A stretch of DNA of 64,000 nt from Pseudomonas moraviensis (GTDB lineage Bacteria > Pseudomonadota > Gammaproteobacteria > Pseudomonadales > Pseudomonadaceae). Shown in pieces: positions 1-7,819 of this stretch. The translations under genes and the position numbers were made by a program. The notes under the pieces were generated by a model. That model ran no database searches, was not told the origin of the DNA, and saw only the letters and a program-made list of their open reading frames with translations. The stretch is taken from the NCBI RefSeq assembly GCF_900105805.1, contig NZ_LT629788.1, forward strand, positions 2,418,001 to 2,482,000. The letters run 5' to 3'. Position 1 is the stretch's first letter; each line of letters opens with the position of its first letter.

Positions 1-106
1 CGAGAATGCCGTACACCGCGCCGTCGGGGATATTCAGCGACACCTGATCCAGCGCCGGTGCCGAGGCCGAAGGGTAGGTTTTGCTCAACTGCTCGACGGC
101 GATCAT
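1..106 (-). CDS. metN: MetN-type ABC transporter ATP-binding protein (N-terminus only, cut by window)
   Basis: Only the first 35 codons are inside the window. They read MIAVEQLSKTYPSASAPALD and continue into a typical ABC nucleotide-binding domain N-terminus ending in GAVYGIL, just before where Walker A would come. The start codon overlaps the stop of the upstream metQ gene in an ATGA arrangement, which implies translational coupling. By family knowledge this is the ATPase of a methionine/thioether importer, with a metI permease gene expected beyond the window edge. The truncation is caused by the window boundary and is not biological. The substrate assignment rests on the MetQ neighbour. Confidence 0.8.
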   Translation of the reverse strand, partial: MIAVEQLSKTYPSASAPALDQVSLNIPDGAVYGIL

Positions 107-912
107 GGCTTGCCGCCCGCCACCGGAATCACCGAACCGGCAAAGTGCTCGGTGATGTATTTGGCGACCTGCGGCGAGGTCAGGTCTTTGGCCAGTTGCA
201 CGATGCGTGGATCGTTCTGCAGCCTGGGCGTGGTCACCAGAATATTGGCGTAGGGATTGTGCTCCGCCTTCTCCAACCCCAGCGCATCCCTGGCCGGCAC
301 CAGCCCGGCGTCGAGCGCGTAGTTGCCGTTGATCACGGCGAGGTCAACATCGTCGAGCGAGCGCGGCAGTTGCGGCGATTCGATTTCGAGGATTTTCAGC
401 TGTTTCGGGTTCTCGGCAATGTCCTTGGGCGAGGCCTGGTCGGCGGCGGGGTCGCTGAAACCGGGCTTGAGCCTGATCAATCCGTTGTCCTGCAACAGGT
501 ACAGGGCGCGACTGAGATTGGTGACGTTGTTGGGAACGGCGACCGTGCCTTTCTCCGGCAGGTCAGCGAAGTTTTTATGCCGCCGAGAGTAAATGCCCAG
601 CGGTTCGATATGCACCGTAGCGGCCACCGCCAGTTTTTCGCCAAGGGCCTGTTCCTGGGATTTCAGATACGGCAGATGCTGGAAATAATTGGCGTCGACA
701 TCGCCGTGCACCAGCAACTCGTTGGAGTTCACGCCGTTGGGAATTTCGATGATGTCGAGCTTGAGCTGCGGATCGATTTTCTGGATGTAGGCGAGAATCT
801 GCGCATGGGGCACCGGGTCCACGGCAACCCGCAACGGTTCCAGCGCCTGAGCGGCCCATGACGTCATCAGCGCGCCGAGCACGGTCAGGGTCAAACTTGC
901 TTTTTTAATCAT
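103..912 (-). CDS. metQ: MetQ/NlpA-family substrate-binding protein
   Basis: This 269-residue periplasmic binding protein belongs to the MetQ/NlpA (lipoprotein-9) family and should deliver methionine or a related sulfur compound to the MetNI importer. It has a signal peptide with a KK n-region, a hydrophobic core and a probable cleavage after AQA at about residue 23. There is no lipobox cysteine, so it looks soluble rather than lipid-anchored. Family motifs include VDPVPHAQIL near the mature N-terminus and EIPNGVNSNELL. The gene lies 27 bp downstream of the oxygenase gene and overlaps metN by 4 bp, so the three probably form one transcript. The exact ligand cannot be read from the sequence, and an organosulfur compound other than methionine is possible given the oxygenase. 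Confidence 0.88.
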   Translation of the reverse strand: MIKKASLTLTVLGALMTSWAAQALEPLRVAVDPVPHAQILAYIQKIDPQLKLDIIEIPNGVNSNELLVHGDVDANYFQHLPYLKSQEQALGEKLAVAATVHIEPLGIYSRRHKNFADLPEKGTVAVPNNVTNLSRALYLLQDNGLIRLKPGFSDPAADQASPKDIAENPKQLKILEIESPQLPRSLDDVDLAVINGNYALDAGLVPARDALGLEKAEHNPYANILVTTPRLQNDPRIVQLAKDLTSPQVAKYITEHFAGSVIPVAGGKP

Positions 913-939
913 GAGCGCAGTCCTTGATCGAGGGGTGCA

Positions 940-1986
940 TCAGGCAGTTTTGCGAACCGCCGCGGGAGGCAGCAGCGCGTCGGCGTAGAACTTTTGCGCA
1001 ACATCCGGATGTGAGCGCAGACGGCCCTTGAGGTAGTTCCAGCCGACATCGCGAAACAGCGGATTGAGCGGATCGCTGGCCGGCCCCCGCGCCTCGCGAA
1101 GCAGCGCTGTGGGCAGCGGATACAGCGGCACCACGGCGTCGAGTTGCGCACCGAGAAAGAAGGCGATGGACAGGCGCTCGCTGCCCTCGGGCGGACTGAC
1201 TACGCGATGCACAGTGGCGCGCAGATATCCGTTGCTGGCCAGCTCAAGCAATTCGCCGATGTTTACCACCAGGGTGTTCTCACGGGGCAGCGCGTCGATC
1301 CAGCGCCCCTCTTCGATTTCGACTTGCAAGCCGGCCTGCTGGTCTTGCAGGAGAAAACTGAGAAAGCCGGAATCCTTGTGGGCGCCGACACCTTGCTGGC
1401 TGGCGTCGGCTGCCTGGCCGGGGTAGCGCATCAGCTTCACGTGTTCGTTGGGCTTGTCACCGTAGAGCTGGTCGAACGCATCGGCGCGCAGTGACAACGC
1501 CTGAGCGAATGCGCGCAGCAGACGCAGAGACATGCGGGTCATCGCCTGCTGCCATTCGAGGAGCAACGGCTTGAGTTCGGGCAACCTTGCCGGCCATTGG
1601 TTGGGGCCTTGCAGACGAGCCCAATATGGACTGTCGGCAGTCACCGGCAGGGCTTCGCGCTCGGCGCCCAGATCGAACTGCTCGCGCAAATCGGGCTGGC
1701 CTCGGGTGATCTCGGAAGCGGCGCGGTTGTAGCCGCGAAAGTGCGGCGAATTGAGCATGCCGACGGCGTGTTTTTCACTGTCGGGCAAGGCAAAGAATTG
1801 CCGGGCGAGCGCCTGTACCTGCTTGAGCAAGCTACTGTCGATGCCGTGGCCGGTGAGATAGAAAAAACCCACGTCACGCGCGGCATGGCGCAGGCTTTCA
1901 AGAAATTCGTAGCGCTGTTGCGCTGTGCCTTCGAACAGGGACAGGTCGAGGGTTGGCAATGTGCTGATGTCGAGGGTATGCGGCAT
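940..1986 (-). CDS. Isopenicillin N synthase-like 2-oxoglutarate/Fe(II) oxygenase
   Basis: A 348-residue protein with the non-haem dioxygenase N-terminal region (residues 10-130) followed by a 2OG-Fe(II) double-stranded beta-helix. The iron facial triad is visible as H203-x-D205 (GAHKDSG) and H260 (ATVHRVV). The 2-oxoglutarate-binding R-x-S is R271/S273. The family includes isopenicillin N synthase, flavone synthase-like enzymes and bacterial oxygenases of unknown substrate. Here it is the first gene ahead of metQ and metN, which suggests it oxidises a substrate imported by that transporter, perhaps a sulfur compound or modified amino acid (inference). It starts with ATG at 1986, in the 157-bp gap after the lacI-type gene. 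Confidence 0.85.
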   Translation of the reverse strand: MPHTLDISTLPTLDLSLFEGTAQQRYEFLESLRHAARDVGFFYLTGHGIDSSLLKQVQALARQFFALPDSEKHAVGMLNSPHFRGYNRAASEITRGQPDLREQFDLGAEREALPVTADSPYWARLQGPNQWPARLPELKPLLLEWQQAMTRMSLRLLRAFAQALSLRADAFDQLYGDKPNEHVKLMRYPGQAADASQQGVGAHKDSGFLSFLLQDQQAGLQVEIEEGRWIDALPRENTLVVNIGELLELASNGYLRATVHRVVSPPEGSERLSIAFFLGAQLDAVVPLYPLPTALLREARGPASDPLNPLFRDVGWNYLKGRLRSHPDVAQKFYADALLPPAAVRKTA

Positions 1987-2143
1987 GATTCACTCCCGTG
2001 TGAACCAAACCTGATGAGCCTTTGATCGATTCAGCGTGTGCCGTCATGGCAATCGGGGGTCAATCGGTTTGATGCGTTGATTCGTCGAGAGACAAAACTA
2101 AACGATCTTAAAAAAACCGATCCAATATCTTTTTCGCATTACC

Positions 2144-3184
2144 TTAGTTCTTCAGTGATTGGCCCTGTTCATCGAGAGTCGCCGTGCTGCCACGAGGTGT
2201 CAGCTCGAACGGCAGGATGACATGCCTCTCTGGCAGCGGCTGTTTTTCGATCAGGGCGATCAGCATCTCGACGGCTTTCTCACCGAAGGATTCGGCCGGT
2301 TGCGAAATAGTGGTCAGCGGCGGATCGCAATAGGCAGCCATTGGAATGTCGTCGAAGCCCACCAGGGAAATGTCCTCAGGCACACGCAATCCCGCTTGGC
2401 GGATGCGCTTGAGCGCACCGATGGCCATTTCATCGTTTTCACAGAACAGCGCCGTGGGTCGCTCAGCCATTGCGAGCATTTTTTCCGCGCCTGCGAAGCC
2501 GGCCTCGAGGGTGAAGTTGCCATGGCAGATCAGTGCCTCGTCGAAGGCGATATCGGCTTCGCGCAATGCCGCTTCGTAGCCAGCCAGGCGATCTCGGGTC
2601 AGCGGGCTGTTCTTCGAGCCCTTGATCAGGCCGATGCGTCGGTGTCCCAATGCAATCAGGTGATCGGTCATCGCTTTGGCAGCGGCGACGTTGTCCAGGC
2701 TGATGGTCGGATAACGCCCGGCCTTGATCACTTCGCAAGCGTTGACGATGGGCGGCAGATCGGCGTCGGCCGGGGCGTTTTCGAACGGGTCGTAGGCGCG
2801 CAACTGGATCACGCCGTCGGCCTGATAGGCGTAGACCAGCTCGGCGAATTGCCGCTCCAGTTCTTCCCTGCCCTGGGTGTCGCAGAGCAGCAAGCGATAA
2901 CCGGCCGCCTGCGCCGCTTGCTGCGCGCCGCTGATGACCCGGGCGAAAAAGGTGTTGGCGATGGTCGGCACCAGAATCACCAGATTGCCGGTGCGCCGCG
3001 AACGGAACTGCACGGCCATCAGATTCGGCCGGTAGCCGGCCTGCTCCACGGCGGCCATGACGCGCTCACGGGTTGGCGCGAGGACGCGCTCGGGCGATTT
3101 CAACGTACGAGACACTGTCGCCACGGAAACGCCGGCCAGCCGAGCCACTTCGCGAATATTGGACAAAACCACCTCATTCTTCAT
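2144..3184 (-). CDS. LacI-family transcriptional regulator
   Basis: This 346-residue regulator has a LacI helix-turn-helix at residues about 9-30 (IREVARLAGVSVATVSRTL), the hinge-helix region around residue 50, and a periplasmic-binding-protein-like effector domain (residues 65-335) with the family signature VGFDDIPMAAYCDPPLTTI. It is divergent from the dehydrogenase/isomerase/MFS operon. An 18-bp palindromic operator lies in the 160-bp intergenic region, so it most likely represses that operon and possibly itself until a sugar or sugar derivative binds. The effector is unknown. Confidence 0.92.
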   Translation of the reverse strand: MKNEVVLSNIREVARLAGVSVATVSRTLKSPERVLAPTRERVMAAVEQAGYRPNLMAVQFRSRRTGNLVILVPTIANTFFARVISGAQQAAQAAGYRLLLCDTQGREELERQFAELVYAYQADGVIQLRAYDPFENAPADADLPPIVNACEVIKAGRYPTISLDNVAAAKAMTDHLIALGHRRIGLIKGSKNSPLTRDRLAGYEAALREADIAFDEALICHGNFTLEAGFAGAEKMLAMAERPTALFCENDEMAIGALKRIRQAGLRVPEDISLVGFDDIPMAAYCDPPLTTISQPAESFGEKAVEMLIALIEKQPLPERHVILPFELTPRGSTATLDEQGQSLKN

Positions 3185-3288
3185 GTCGATCAGGCGCGGA
3201 GCTTACCGCAGGCGACGGGGGATCGAAACGCTGTCGATCATCCGCTGGCATTTGACACTCGGCTAATTCACGCCTAGATTTCGCCCAC

Positions 3289-3306
3289 GATGTAACCGGT
3301 TACATC
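3289..3306. promoter_or_regulatory. LacI-type operator palindrome
   Basis: The sequence GATGTAACCGGTTACATC is a perfect 18-bp inverted repeat with the central CG typical of LacI/GalR operators. It lies between the divergent lacI-type gene and the dehydrogenase gene, 39 bp upstream of the latter's chosen ATG. The position fits a repressor site overlapping the operon promoter. Confidence 0.82.
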
Positions 3307-3344
3307 ACTCATCAGAATTGCACCCAGCAACCGAGACGACTGCC

Positions 3345-4535
3345 ATGTACGCTGCCGCAAAAAAAATAAGAATGGGTTTTGTCGGAGGCGGTGAAGGTTC
3401 CTTCATCGCCCGCGCCCACCGGCAAGCCGCCGGCCTCGATGGACGCTTCGAACTGGTCTGCGGCGCGTTCAGCCGCGACTCCGAGAATAATCAGCGCACC
3501 GCGGCCGCGCTGGGTCTGGCCACCGAGCGCTGTTACGACGATTGGCAAACCCTGCTCGCCCGCGAGGCCGCCCTGCCCGCCGAGCAGCGCATGCAACTGC
3601 TGATCATCGTTACGCCCAATCATCTGCACGCACCGATTGCCCGGGAGGCATTGAGCGCCGGTTTTCATGTGTTCAGCGAGAAACCCGCGGCGCTGAACCT
3701 GGCCGAGGTGCAGGCGCTGCATTCGGTGGTCGTTAACAGTCAGCGCATTTATGGCCTTGCGCACACTTACTTGGGTTACGCGATGGTCTGGCAGGCCCGC
3801 GAGATGGTCGCCAGCGGCGTACTCGGGCACGTGCGCAAAGTCATCGTCGAGTATCCGCAAGGCTGGCTCAGCACCGACATTGCCGGGCAAGGCAACAAAC
3901 AGGCCGGCTGGCGCGACGACCCGGCGCAATCCGGGATCGGCGGCTGCATCGGCGATATCGGCACCCATGCGTTTTCCCTCGCAGAGTTCGTCGCCGGGCA
4001 ATCGATCCAGTTCATCAGCGCAATGCTCGGTGCGCATGTCGTGGGCCGTCAGTTGGATGACGATGTGGCGATGTTGTTCAAGATGAACGACGGCGCCAGC
4101 GGCGTACTGCTTGCCAGCCAGGTGTGCGCGGGTGAAGAGAACCCGCTGAAGATTCGCGTCTACGGCGATAAGGGTGGGCTTGAATGGCGTCAGGAAGAGC
4201 CGGCCAGTCTGATTCATCGACCGTTGAACGAGCCGATGCGCGTTCTGCGATCCGGGGTCGGTCAGCCGTGGTTGTGTGCCGCCGCAAACCAGCGCATGCG
4301 CCTGCCCGCCGGGCATCCCGAGGGTTATCTGGAAGCCATGGCCAATCTGTACGGCGACCTCGCCGAGGCGATTTTACAAGGCGCCGAAGGCCATCAGGCG
4401 CCGGGGGTTCCGGGCATTGAAACCGGCCTGCGCGGCATGGCGTTTATCGAAACGGCGATCGCCAATCACCTTGGCAACGAGAAGTGGAGCGAGATCCCCG
4501 GCCAATTGACAGGAGCCAGCCAAAATGAACAGTGA
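3345..4535 (+). CDS. Gfo/Idh/MocA-family oxidoreductase
   Basis: An NAD(P)-dependent sugar dehydrogenase of 396 residues. The Rossmann nucleotide-binding motif is GFVGGGEGSFIARAH near the N-terminus. The family EKP motif carrying the catalytic lysine follows in HVFSEKPAALN, and the C-terminal alpha/beta substrate domain contains GGCIGDIGTHAF with the usual conserved histidine. The ATG at 3345 (MYAAAKKIRMGF) is preferred over an in-frame TTG at 3318 that lies beside the operator. It is the first gene of a three-gene operon and overlaps the next gene by 11 bp. Relatives oxidise inositols, glucosides, levoglucosan or 3-keto sugars, and the substrate cannot be fixed from sequence alone. Confidence 0.88.
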   Translation: MYAAAKKIRMGFVGGGEGSFIARAHRQAAGLDGRFELVCGAFSRDSENNQRTAAALGLATERCYDDWQTLLAREAALPAEQRMQLLIIVTPNHLHAPIAREALSAGFHVFSEKPAALNLAEVQALHSVVVNSQRIYGLAHTYLGYAMVWQAREMVASGVLGHVRKVIVEYPQGWLSTDIAGQGNKQAGWRDDPAQSGIGGCIGDIGTHAFSLAEFVAGQSIQFISAMLGAHVVGRQLDDDVAMLFKMNDGASGVLLASQVCAGEENPLKIRVYGDKGGLEWRQEEPASLIHRPLNEPMRVLRSGVGQPWLCAAANQRMRLPAGHPEGYLEAMANLYGDLAEAILQGAEGHQAPGVPGIETGLRGMAFIETAIANHLGNEKWSEIPGQLTGASQNEQ

Positions 4536-5607
4536 TCAGCAGAACGCGACAGGCCTGAAAGGTCCGGGGATTTTCCTTGCGCAATTCATCGCCGACGAGG
4601 CGCCATTCGACTCGCTCGCCAACATCGCCGAATGGGCCGCGTCGCAAGGTTACAAAGCTATTCAGTTACCGACCCTCGGCACCCGCTTCATCGATCTGCA
4701 GCGCGCGGCGCATAGCCAGGAATATTGCGACGAACTCCTCGCCGTCTGCGCCCGCGCCGGTGTAGTCATCAGCGAGTTGTCGACGCACCTGCAAGGCCAA
4801 CTGGTCGCGGTACATCCGGCGTTCGACAGCCTGTTCGACGACTTCGCCCCGCCCGCGCTGCGCGGCAAACCGCGCGAGCGCACCGAGTGGGCCATTGAGC
4901 AGTTGAAACTTGCTGCCCGCGCCAGCCAGCGTCTGGGCCTTACCGCTCACGCCACCTTTTCCGGCGCCCTGCTCTGGCCGTACGTCTATCCGTGGCCGCA
5001 ACGTCCTGCCGGGCTCGTGGAGCAAGGCTTCGCCGAGCTGGGCAAGCGCTGGTTGCCGATCCTCGACTGCTTCGAAGAGGCTGGCGTTGATCTGTGCTAC
5101 GAAATCCATCCTGGCGAAGACCTGCATGACGGCGCGTCGTTCGAGCAGTTTCTCGAAGCGGTGAATCATCACCCTCGCGCGGCAATCCTCTATGACCCGA
5201 GTCATCTGCTCCTGCAGCAAATGGATTACCTCGGCTTCATTGATCGCTACCACCAACGCATCCGCATGTTTCACGTCAAGGACGCCGAGTTCCGCCCCGA
5301 TGCGCGCTCCGGCGTCTATGGCGGTTATCAGGGCTGGGTCGACCGTCCGGGGCGCTTCCGCTCGCTGGGCGACGGCCAGATCGATTTCAAATCGATCTTC
5401 AGCAAATTGTGCCAATACGACTTCAACGGCTGGGCGGTGCTGGAATGGGAATGCTGCCTCAAAGACGCCGCGCAGGGTGCGGCCGAAGGTGCGGCGTTCA
5501 TCGAGCGGCACATGATCCGCAAGACCACCAAAGCCTTTGACGATTTCGCCGGGGTCAGCGCCGATGTTGCTTCCAACCGACACCTGCTCGGTCTGGCTGA
5601 CGACTGA
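4525..5607 (+). CDS. Sugar phosphate isomerase/epimerase-like TIM-barrel protein
   Basis: A 360-residue member of the AP endonuclease 2-like (xylose isomerase-like TIM barrel) family. Probable divalent-metal ligands appear in the usual order: E in CYEIHPGE, D in LYDPSH, H in FHVKDAEF and E in VLEWECC. Such proteins isomerise, epimerise or cleave sugars, and some recently described members act on 3-keto-glycosides. The start overlaps the 3' end of the dehydrogenase gene by 11 bp and an RBS (AGGAG at 4510) precedes it, indicating tight co-expression. Acting on the product of the neighbouring dehydrogenase is the natural inference. Confidence 0.87.
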   Translation: MNSDQQNATGLKGPGIFLAQFIADEAPFDSLANIAEWAASQGYKAIQLPTLGTRFIDLQRAAHSQEYCDELLAVCARAGVVISELSTHLQGQLVAVHPAFDSLFDDFAPPALRGKPRERTEWAIEQLKLAARASQRLGLTAHATFSGALLWPYVYPWPQRPAGLVEQGFAELGKRWLPILDCFEEAGVDLCYEIHPGEDLHDGASFEQFLEAVNHHPRAAILYDPSHLLLQQMDYLGFIDRYHQRIRMFHVKDAEFRPDARSGVYGGYQGWVDRPGRFRSLGDGQIDFKSIFSKLCQYDFNGWAVLEWECCLKDAAQGAAEGAAFIERHMIRKTTKAFDDFAGVSADVASNRHLLGLADD

Positions 5608-5650
5608 TTTCATCCGCGTTACCGACATAAAAACAATACGGTGATCTGAA

Positions 5651-6889
5651 ATGAACGTAATGAATGCGCGACTCAGCGTGATGATGTTTTTGCAGTTTTT
5701 TATCTGGGGTGGCTGGTTCGTCACCCTCGGCACCTTTCTGGCGACAACGCTCGCTGCCAGCGGTGGCCAGATCGGCATGGCCTTCGCCACGCAATCCTGG
5801 GGCGCGATTCTGGCGCCATTTGTCATCGGCCTGATTGCCGATCGATTCTTCAATGCCGAGCGCATTCTGGCGGTGCTGCATCTGCTCGGCGCGGTATTGC
5901 TTTATCAGCTTTATCGCGCGGCGGATTTCAGCGGGTTTTATCCCTATGTGCTCGCTTACATGATGGTCTACATGCCGACGCTGGCACTGGTTAACGCCGT
6001 AGCGTTCCGGCAGATCAAAGACCCGGCGCTGGAGTTCTCGCGCATTCGCGTGTGGGGCACGGTGGGCTGGATTGTCGCCGGCGTGGTGATCAGCTTCGTG
6101 TTTGCCTGGGACTCGCAACAAAGCATCGCGGCGGGTGGCTTGCGCAATACGTTTCTGATGTCCGCTGTGGCGTCGCTGCTGTTGGGGCTTTACAGCTTCA
6201 GCCTGCCGAACACTGCGCCGCTGAAAACTGCAGCAGGGGCATCTAGCCTGAAACAGATGCTCGGCGTCGATGCGTTGGCATTGCTCAAGGATCGCAGCTA
6301 TCTGGTGTTCTTCCTCGCCTCGATCCTGATCTGCATTCCGCTGGCTTTCTATTACCAGAATGCCAACCCGTTTCTGGCTGAGATTGGCGTGACCAACCCG
6401 ACGGCGAAGATGGCCATCGGTCAGGTCTCGGAAGTGCTGTTCATGCTGCTGTTACCGCTATTCATTCATCGTTTCGGCATCAAGATCGCCCTGCTGGTGG
6501 GCATGGCTGCCTGGGCGCTGCGGTACATGCTGTTTGCCTTCGGCAATAACGATGATCAGGCGTTCATGCTGCTGATCGGTATTGCCCTGCACGGTGTCTG
6601 CTATGACTTCTTCTTCGTTTCCGGACAGATCTACACCGATGCCAAGGCACCGGAACGCTTCCGCAGTTCGGCGCAAGGGCTGATCACCTTGGCCACGTAC
6701 GGATTGGGCATGTTGATCGGGTTCTGGATTGCAGGGCGGATCACTGACCACTTCACTTCAAGTGCGGGTCATGACTGGACAAGTATCTGGCTGTTTCCCG
6801 CCGGTTTTTCTGTGGCGGTGCTGCTGTGTTTCTGGGCGACATTCAGGGGCCGCGATCGCGACAAGGCTGTGCTGCCGACGGCGGTTTGA
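5651..6889 (+). CDS. MFS transporter, nucleoside:H+ symporter-like (NupG/XapB/YegT type)
   Basis: This 412-residue protein is dominated by hydrophobic stretches consistent with 12 transmembrane helices. It starts with FLQFFIWGGWFVTLGTFL and carries the RIWGTVGWIVAG helix pair seen in the nucleoside/H+ symporter family. The family name is historical, since many bacterial members next to Gfo/Idh/MocA genes carry sugars rather than nucleosides. It lies 43 bp after the isomerase gene as third gene of the LacI-controlled operon, so it is probably the uptake system for the sugar this operon degrades. An inverted repeat follows the stop. Confidence 0.87.
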   Translation: MNVMNARLSVMMFLQFFIWGGWFVTLGTFLATTLAASGGQIGMAFATQSWGAILAPFVIGLIADRFFNAERILAVLHLLGAVLLYQLYRAADFSGFYPYVLAYMMVYMPTLALVNAVAFRQIKDPALEFSRIRVWGTVGWIVAGVVISFVFAWDSQQSIAAGGLRNTFLMSAVASLLLGLYSFSLPNTAPLKTAAGASSLKQMLGVDALALLKDRSYLVFFLASILICIPLAFYYQNANPFLAEIGVTNPTAKMAIGQVSEVLFMLLLPLFIHRFGIKIALLVGMAAWALRYMLFAFGNNDDQAFMLLIGIALHGVCYDFFFVSGQIYTDAKAPERFRSSAQGLITLATYGLGMLIGFWIAGRITDHFTSSAGHDWTSIWLFPAGFSVAVLLCFWATFRGRDRDKAVLPTAV

Positions 6890-6912
6890 CTGAGGGTGTG
6901 CTTGAGTAATAC

Positions 6913-6941
6913 GAATGCCGCCCGTAGTTGAGGCGGCATTC
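6913..6941. terminator. Hairpin between convergent genes, probable terminator
   Basis: A 10-bp perfect stem (GAATGCCGCC / GGCGGCATTC) with a 9-nt loop lies 23 bp after the MFS gene and 23 bp before the end of the convergent repeat-protein gene. There is no good T-run on the plus strand, so intrinsic termination is likely but not certain. Confidence 0.5.
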
Positions 6942-6964
6942 GCTGTCGACGCTCATTGTTGCGC

Positions 6965-7261
6965 TCAAGCAGTGCGGCGTTCTAGCAAGCGATCGGCACC
7001 GCCTTCAGCGACCCGATTGCCTTGCAGATGATCGGAACCGTCAGAGGCTACTGCGTCGCTGAACAGTGGATCGGTTTCGGTAGCAGCTACGGCGTCGCTG
7101 AACAACGGGTCAGTTTCGGTGGCCGCTACGGCGTCGCTGAACAGACGGTCGGTTTGAGTAGCGGCGACCGCGTCGCTGAACAGCGGGTCGGTTTCAGTGG
7201 CGGCGAAGGCATTCAGCGCAAAAACCGAGAAAGCGATACCGAGGATAGTCTGGCGTTTCAT
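6965..7261 (-). CDS. Small secreted protein with four 13-residue repeats
   Basis: A 98-residue protein of no recognised family. The ATG at 7261 is chosen because GGAG lies about 10 nt upstream and a clean signal peptide follows (MKRQTILGIAFSVFALNAFA, cleavage at about residue 20). Residues 20-71 are four tandem copies of AATETDPLFSDAV, the second with Q and R substitutions. A degenerate tail (SDGSDHLQGNRVAEGGADRLLERRTA) still echoes the pattern. The mature protein would be acidic and periplasmic or secreted. No catalytic motif is seen. Repeat number may vary between strains. Confidence 0.72.
   Translation of the reverse strand: MKRQTILGIAFSVFALNAFAATETDPLFSDAVAATQTDRLFSDAVAATETDPLFSDAVAATETDPLFSDAVASDGSDHLQGNRVAEGGADRLLERRTA
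7049..7204 (-). repeat. Tandem 39-bp coding repeat, four units
   Basis: Four head-to-tail 39-bp units inside the small secreted protein gene encode the 13-residue motif AATETDPLFSDAV. Units 1, 3 and 4 encode identical peptides, and unit 2 has two substitutions (E to Q, P to R). The units differ at silent positions, so this is not a sequencing artefact. Confidence 0.9.
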
Positions 7262-7492
7262 GATGATGTGCTCCGAGGTGCAGTGGTTGGGTATGGAGCC
7301 GATCTTACGCCGCGCCACGGATATGAGAACTTCATTGACTTAATGGTTGTTATTGACGCGATCAATGATTAAAGAAAGGAAGGCCATTGTTTACCCACCC
7401 GACAAGCTGCTGCTTACGTGTTCAAGCGAAACGCCCTACAACGTCGATAGCGCAAGACTGACAAATCGTATTTCTGACAGCTTTACGCAAGC

Positions 7493-7532
7493 AAAAAAAG
7501 ACCCGAATCGATCAAAACCGAAACGGGTCTTT
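7493..7532 (-). terminator. Rho-independent terminator of the 32-codon ORF
   Basis: Read on the minus strand, a 9-bp stem AAAGACCCG / CGGGTCTTT with an 18-nt loop runs into a run of seven T residues. It begins 18 nt after the stop codon of the small ORF at 7550-7648, so it marks the end of a short leftward transcript. Confidence 0.75.
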
Positions 7533-7549
7533 CCCCACTCAGACGACCC

Positions 7550-7648
7550 TTATTTCAGGTCGTCAAAGTGGTCTCGCAGGAACTCGTAAAAGCGCAAGGC
7601 TTTCAACAATCTCCATACAAGGCTCAGCGTACGCAGCAAAAGCTTCAT
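7550..7648 (-). CDS. Candidate 32-residue amphipathic small protein
   Basis: The complement strand encodes a 32-residue peptide starting MKLLLRTLSLVWRLLKALRF and ending in an acidic tail (DHFDDLK), then TAA. Support for expression is unusually good for its size. A perfect GGAGG lies 9 nt before the ATG, and an intrinsic terminator with a seven-T run lies 18 nt after the stop. The 5' leader contains an inverted repeat that partly covers the RBS. The N-terminal two thirds alternates Leu/Val/Trp with Arg/Lys, as in a membrane-binding amphipathic helix. I do not recognise a family. It could be a small membrane peptide, a type I toxin or a regulatory leader peptide. Confidence 0.6.
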   Translation of the reverse strand: MKLLLRTLSLVWRLLKALRFYEFLRDHFDDLK

Positions 7649-7652
7649 ACGT

Positions 7653-7677
7653 TTTGGCCTCCAGGCTGGCGGCCAAA
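7653..7677 (-). promoter_or_regulatory. 5' leader hairpin overlapping the RBS of the small ORF
   Basis: TTTGGCC and GGCCAAA form a 7-bp stem with an 11-nt loop directly upstream of the 32-codon ORF. The GGAGG ribosome site (complement of 7658-7662) straddles the loop and the 3' stem arm, so folding would partly hide it. This could gate translation. Confidence 0.45.
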
Positions 7678-7717
7678 CCTCCAGCAAACTTACCGGACCA
7701 TGCGTGCCTTCAGCCGA

Positions 7718-7819
7718 CTGGTTAGGGTGGCGGATGAGGCGGCCGGTTGAAGTCCCTTCGAGACATCATTCCGGCACGGGTGCGAATCCGCGTCGAAGGG
7801 CGTAAAACCTTTTGCGCCC
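7718..7819 (+). ncRNA. Structured RNA element, C4 antisense RNA-like (tentative)
   Basis: The segment begins CTGGTTAGGGTGGCGGATGA. It contains an 8-bp stem CCCTTCGA (7754-7761) / TCGAAGGG (7793-7800) closing a GC-rich interior with GGGTGCGAATCCGCG, and is followed by a second hairpin GGGCGTAAAA / TTTTGCGCCC (7798-7819). From memory, this primary sequence and fold resemble the C4 antisense RNA family of P1/P7-like phages (Rfam RF01695), which represses antirepressor translation. No phage gene is nearby, so it would be a remnant or an exapted copy. The family call is recollection only. Confidence 0.4.

Noticed and set aside
3318..3344. TTG start for the Gfo/Idh/MocA gene
   Set aside because: It lies 12 bp after the operator and would add nine residues with no homology; the ATG at 3345 leads directly to the Rossmann motif.
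4666..5865. 399-codon minus-strand ORF opposite the isomerase gene
   Set aside because: Shadow of the isomerase and MFS genes; no motifs or RBS.
7049..7204. Tandem repeat considered as a CRISPR array
   Set aside because: The 39-bp units are contiguous, with no unique spacers, and encode an in-frame peptide repeat.
7754..7808. Possible tRNA, from the T-arm-like GTGCGAATCC and a D-arm-like GAGC on the other strand at 7838-7853
   Set aside because: No consistent cloverleaf: the arms are on opposite strands or mispaired and there is no anticodon stem or CCA end. The fold fits a C4-like element better.
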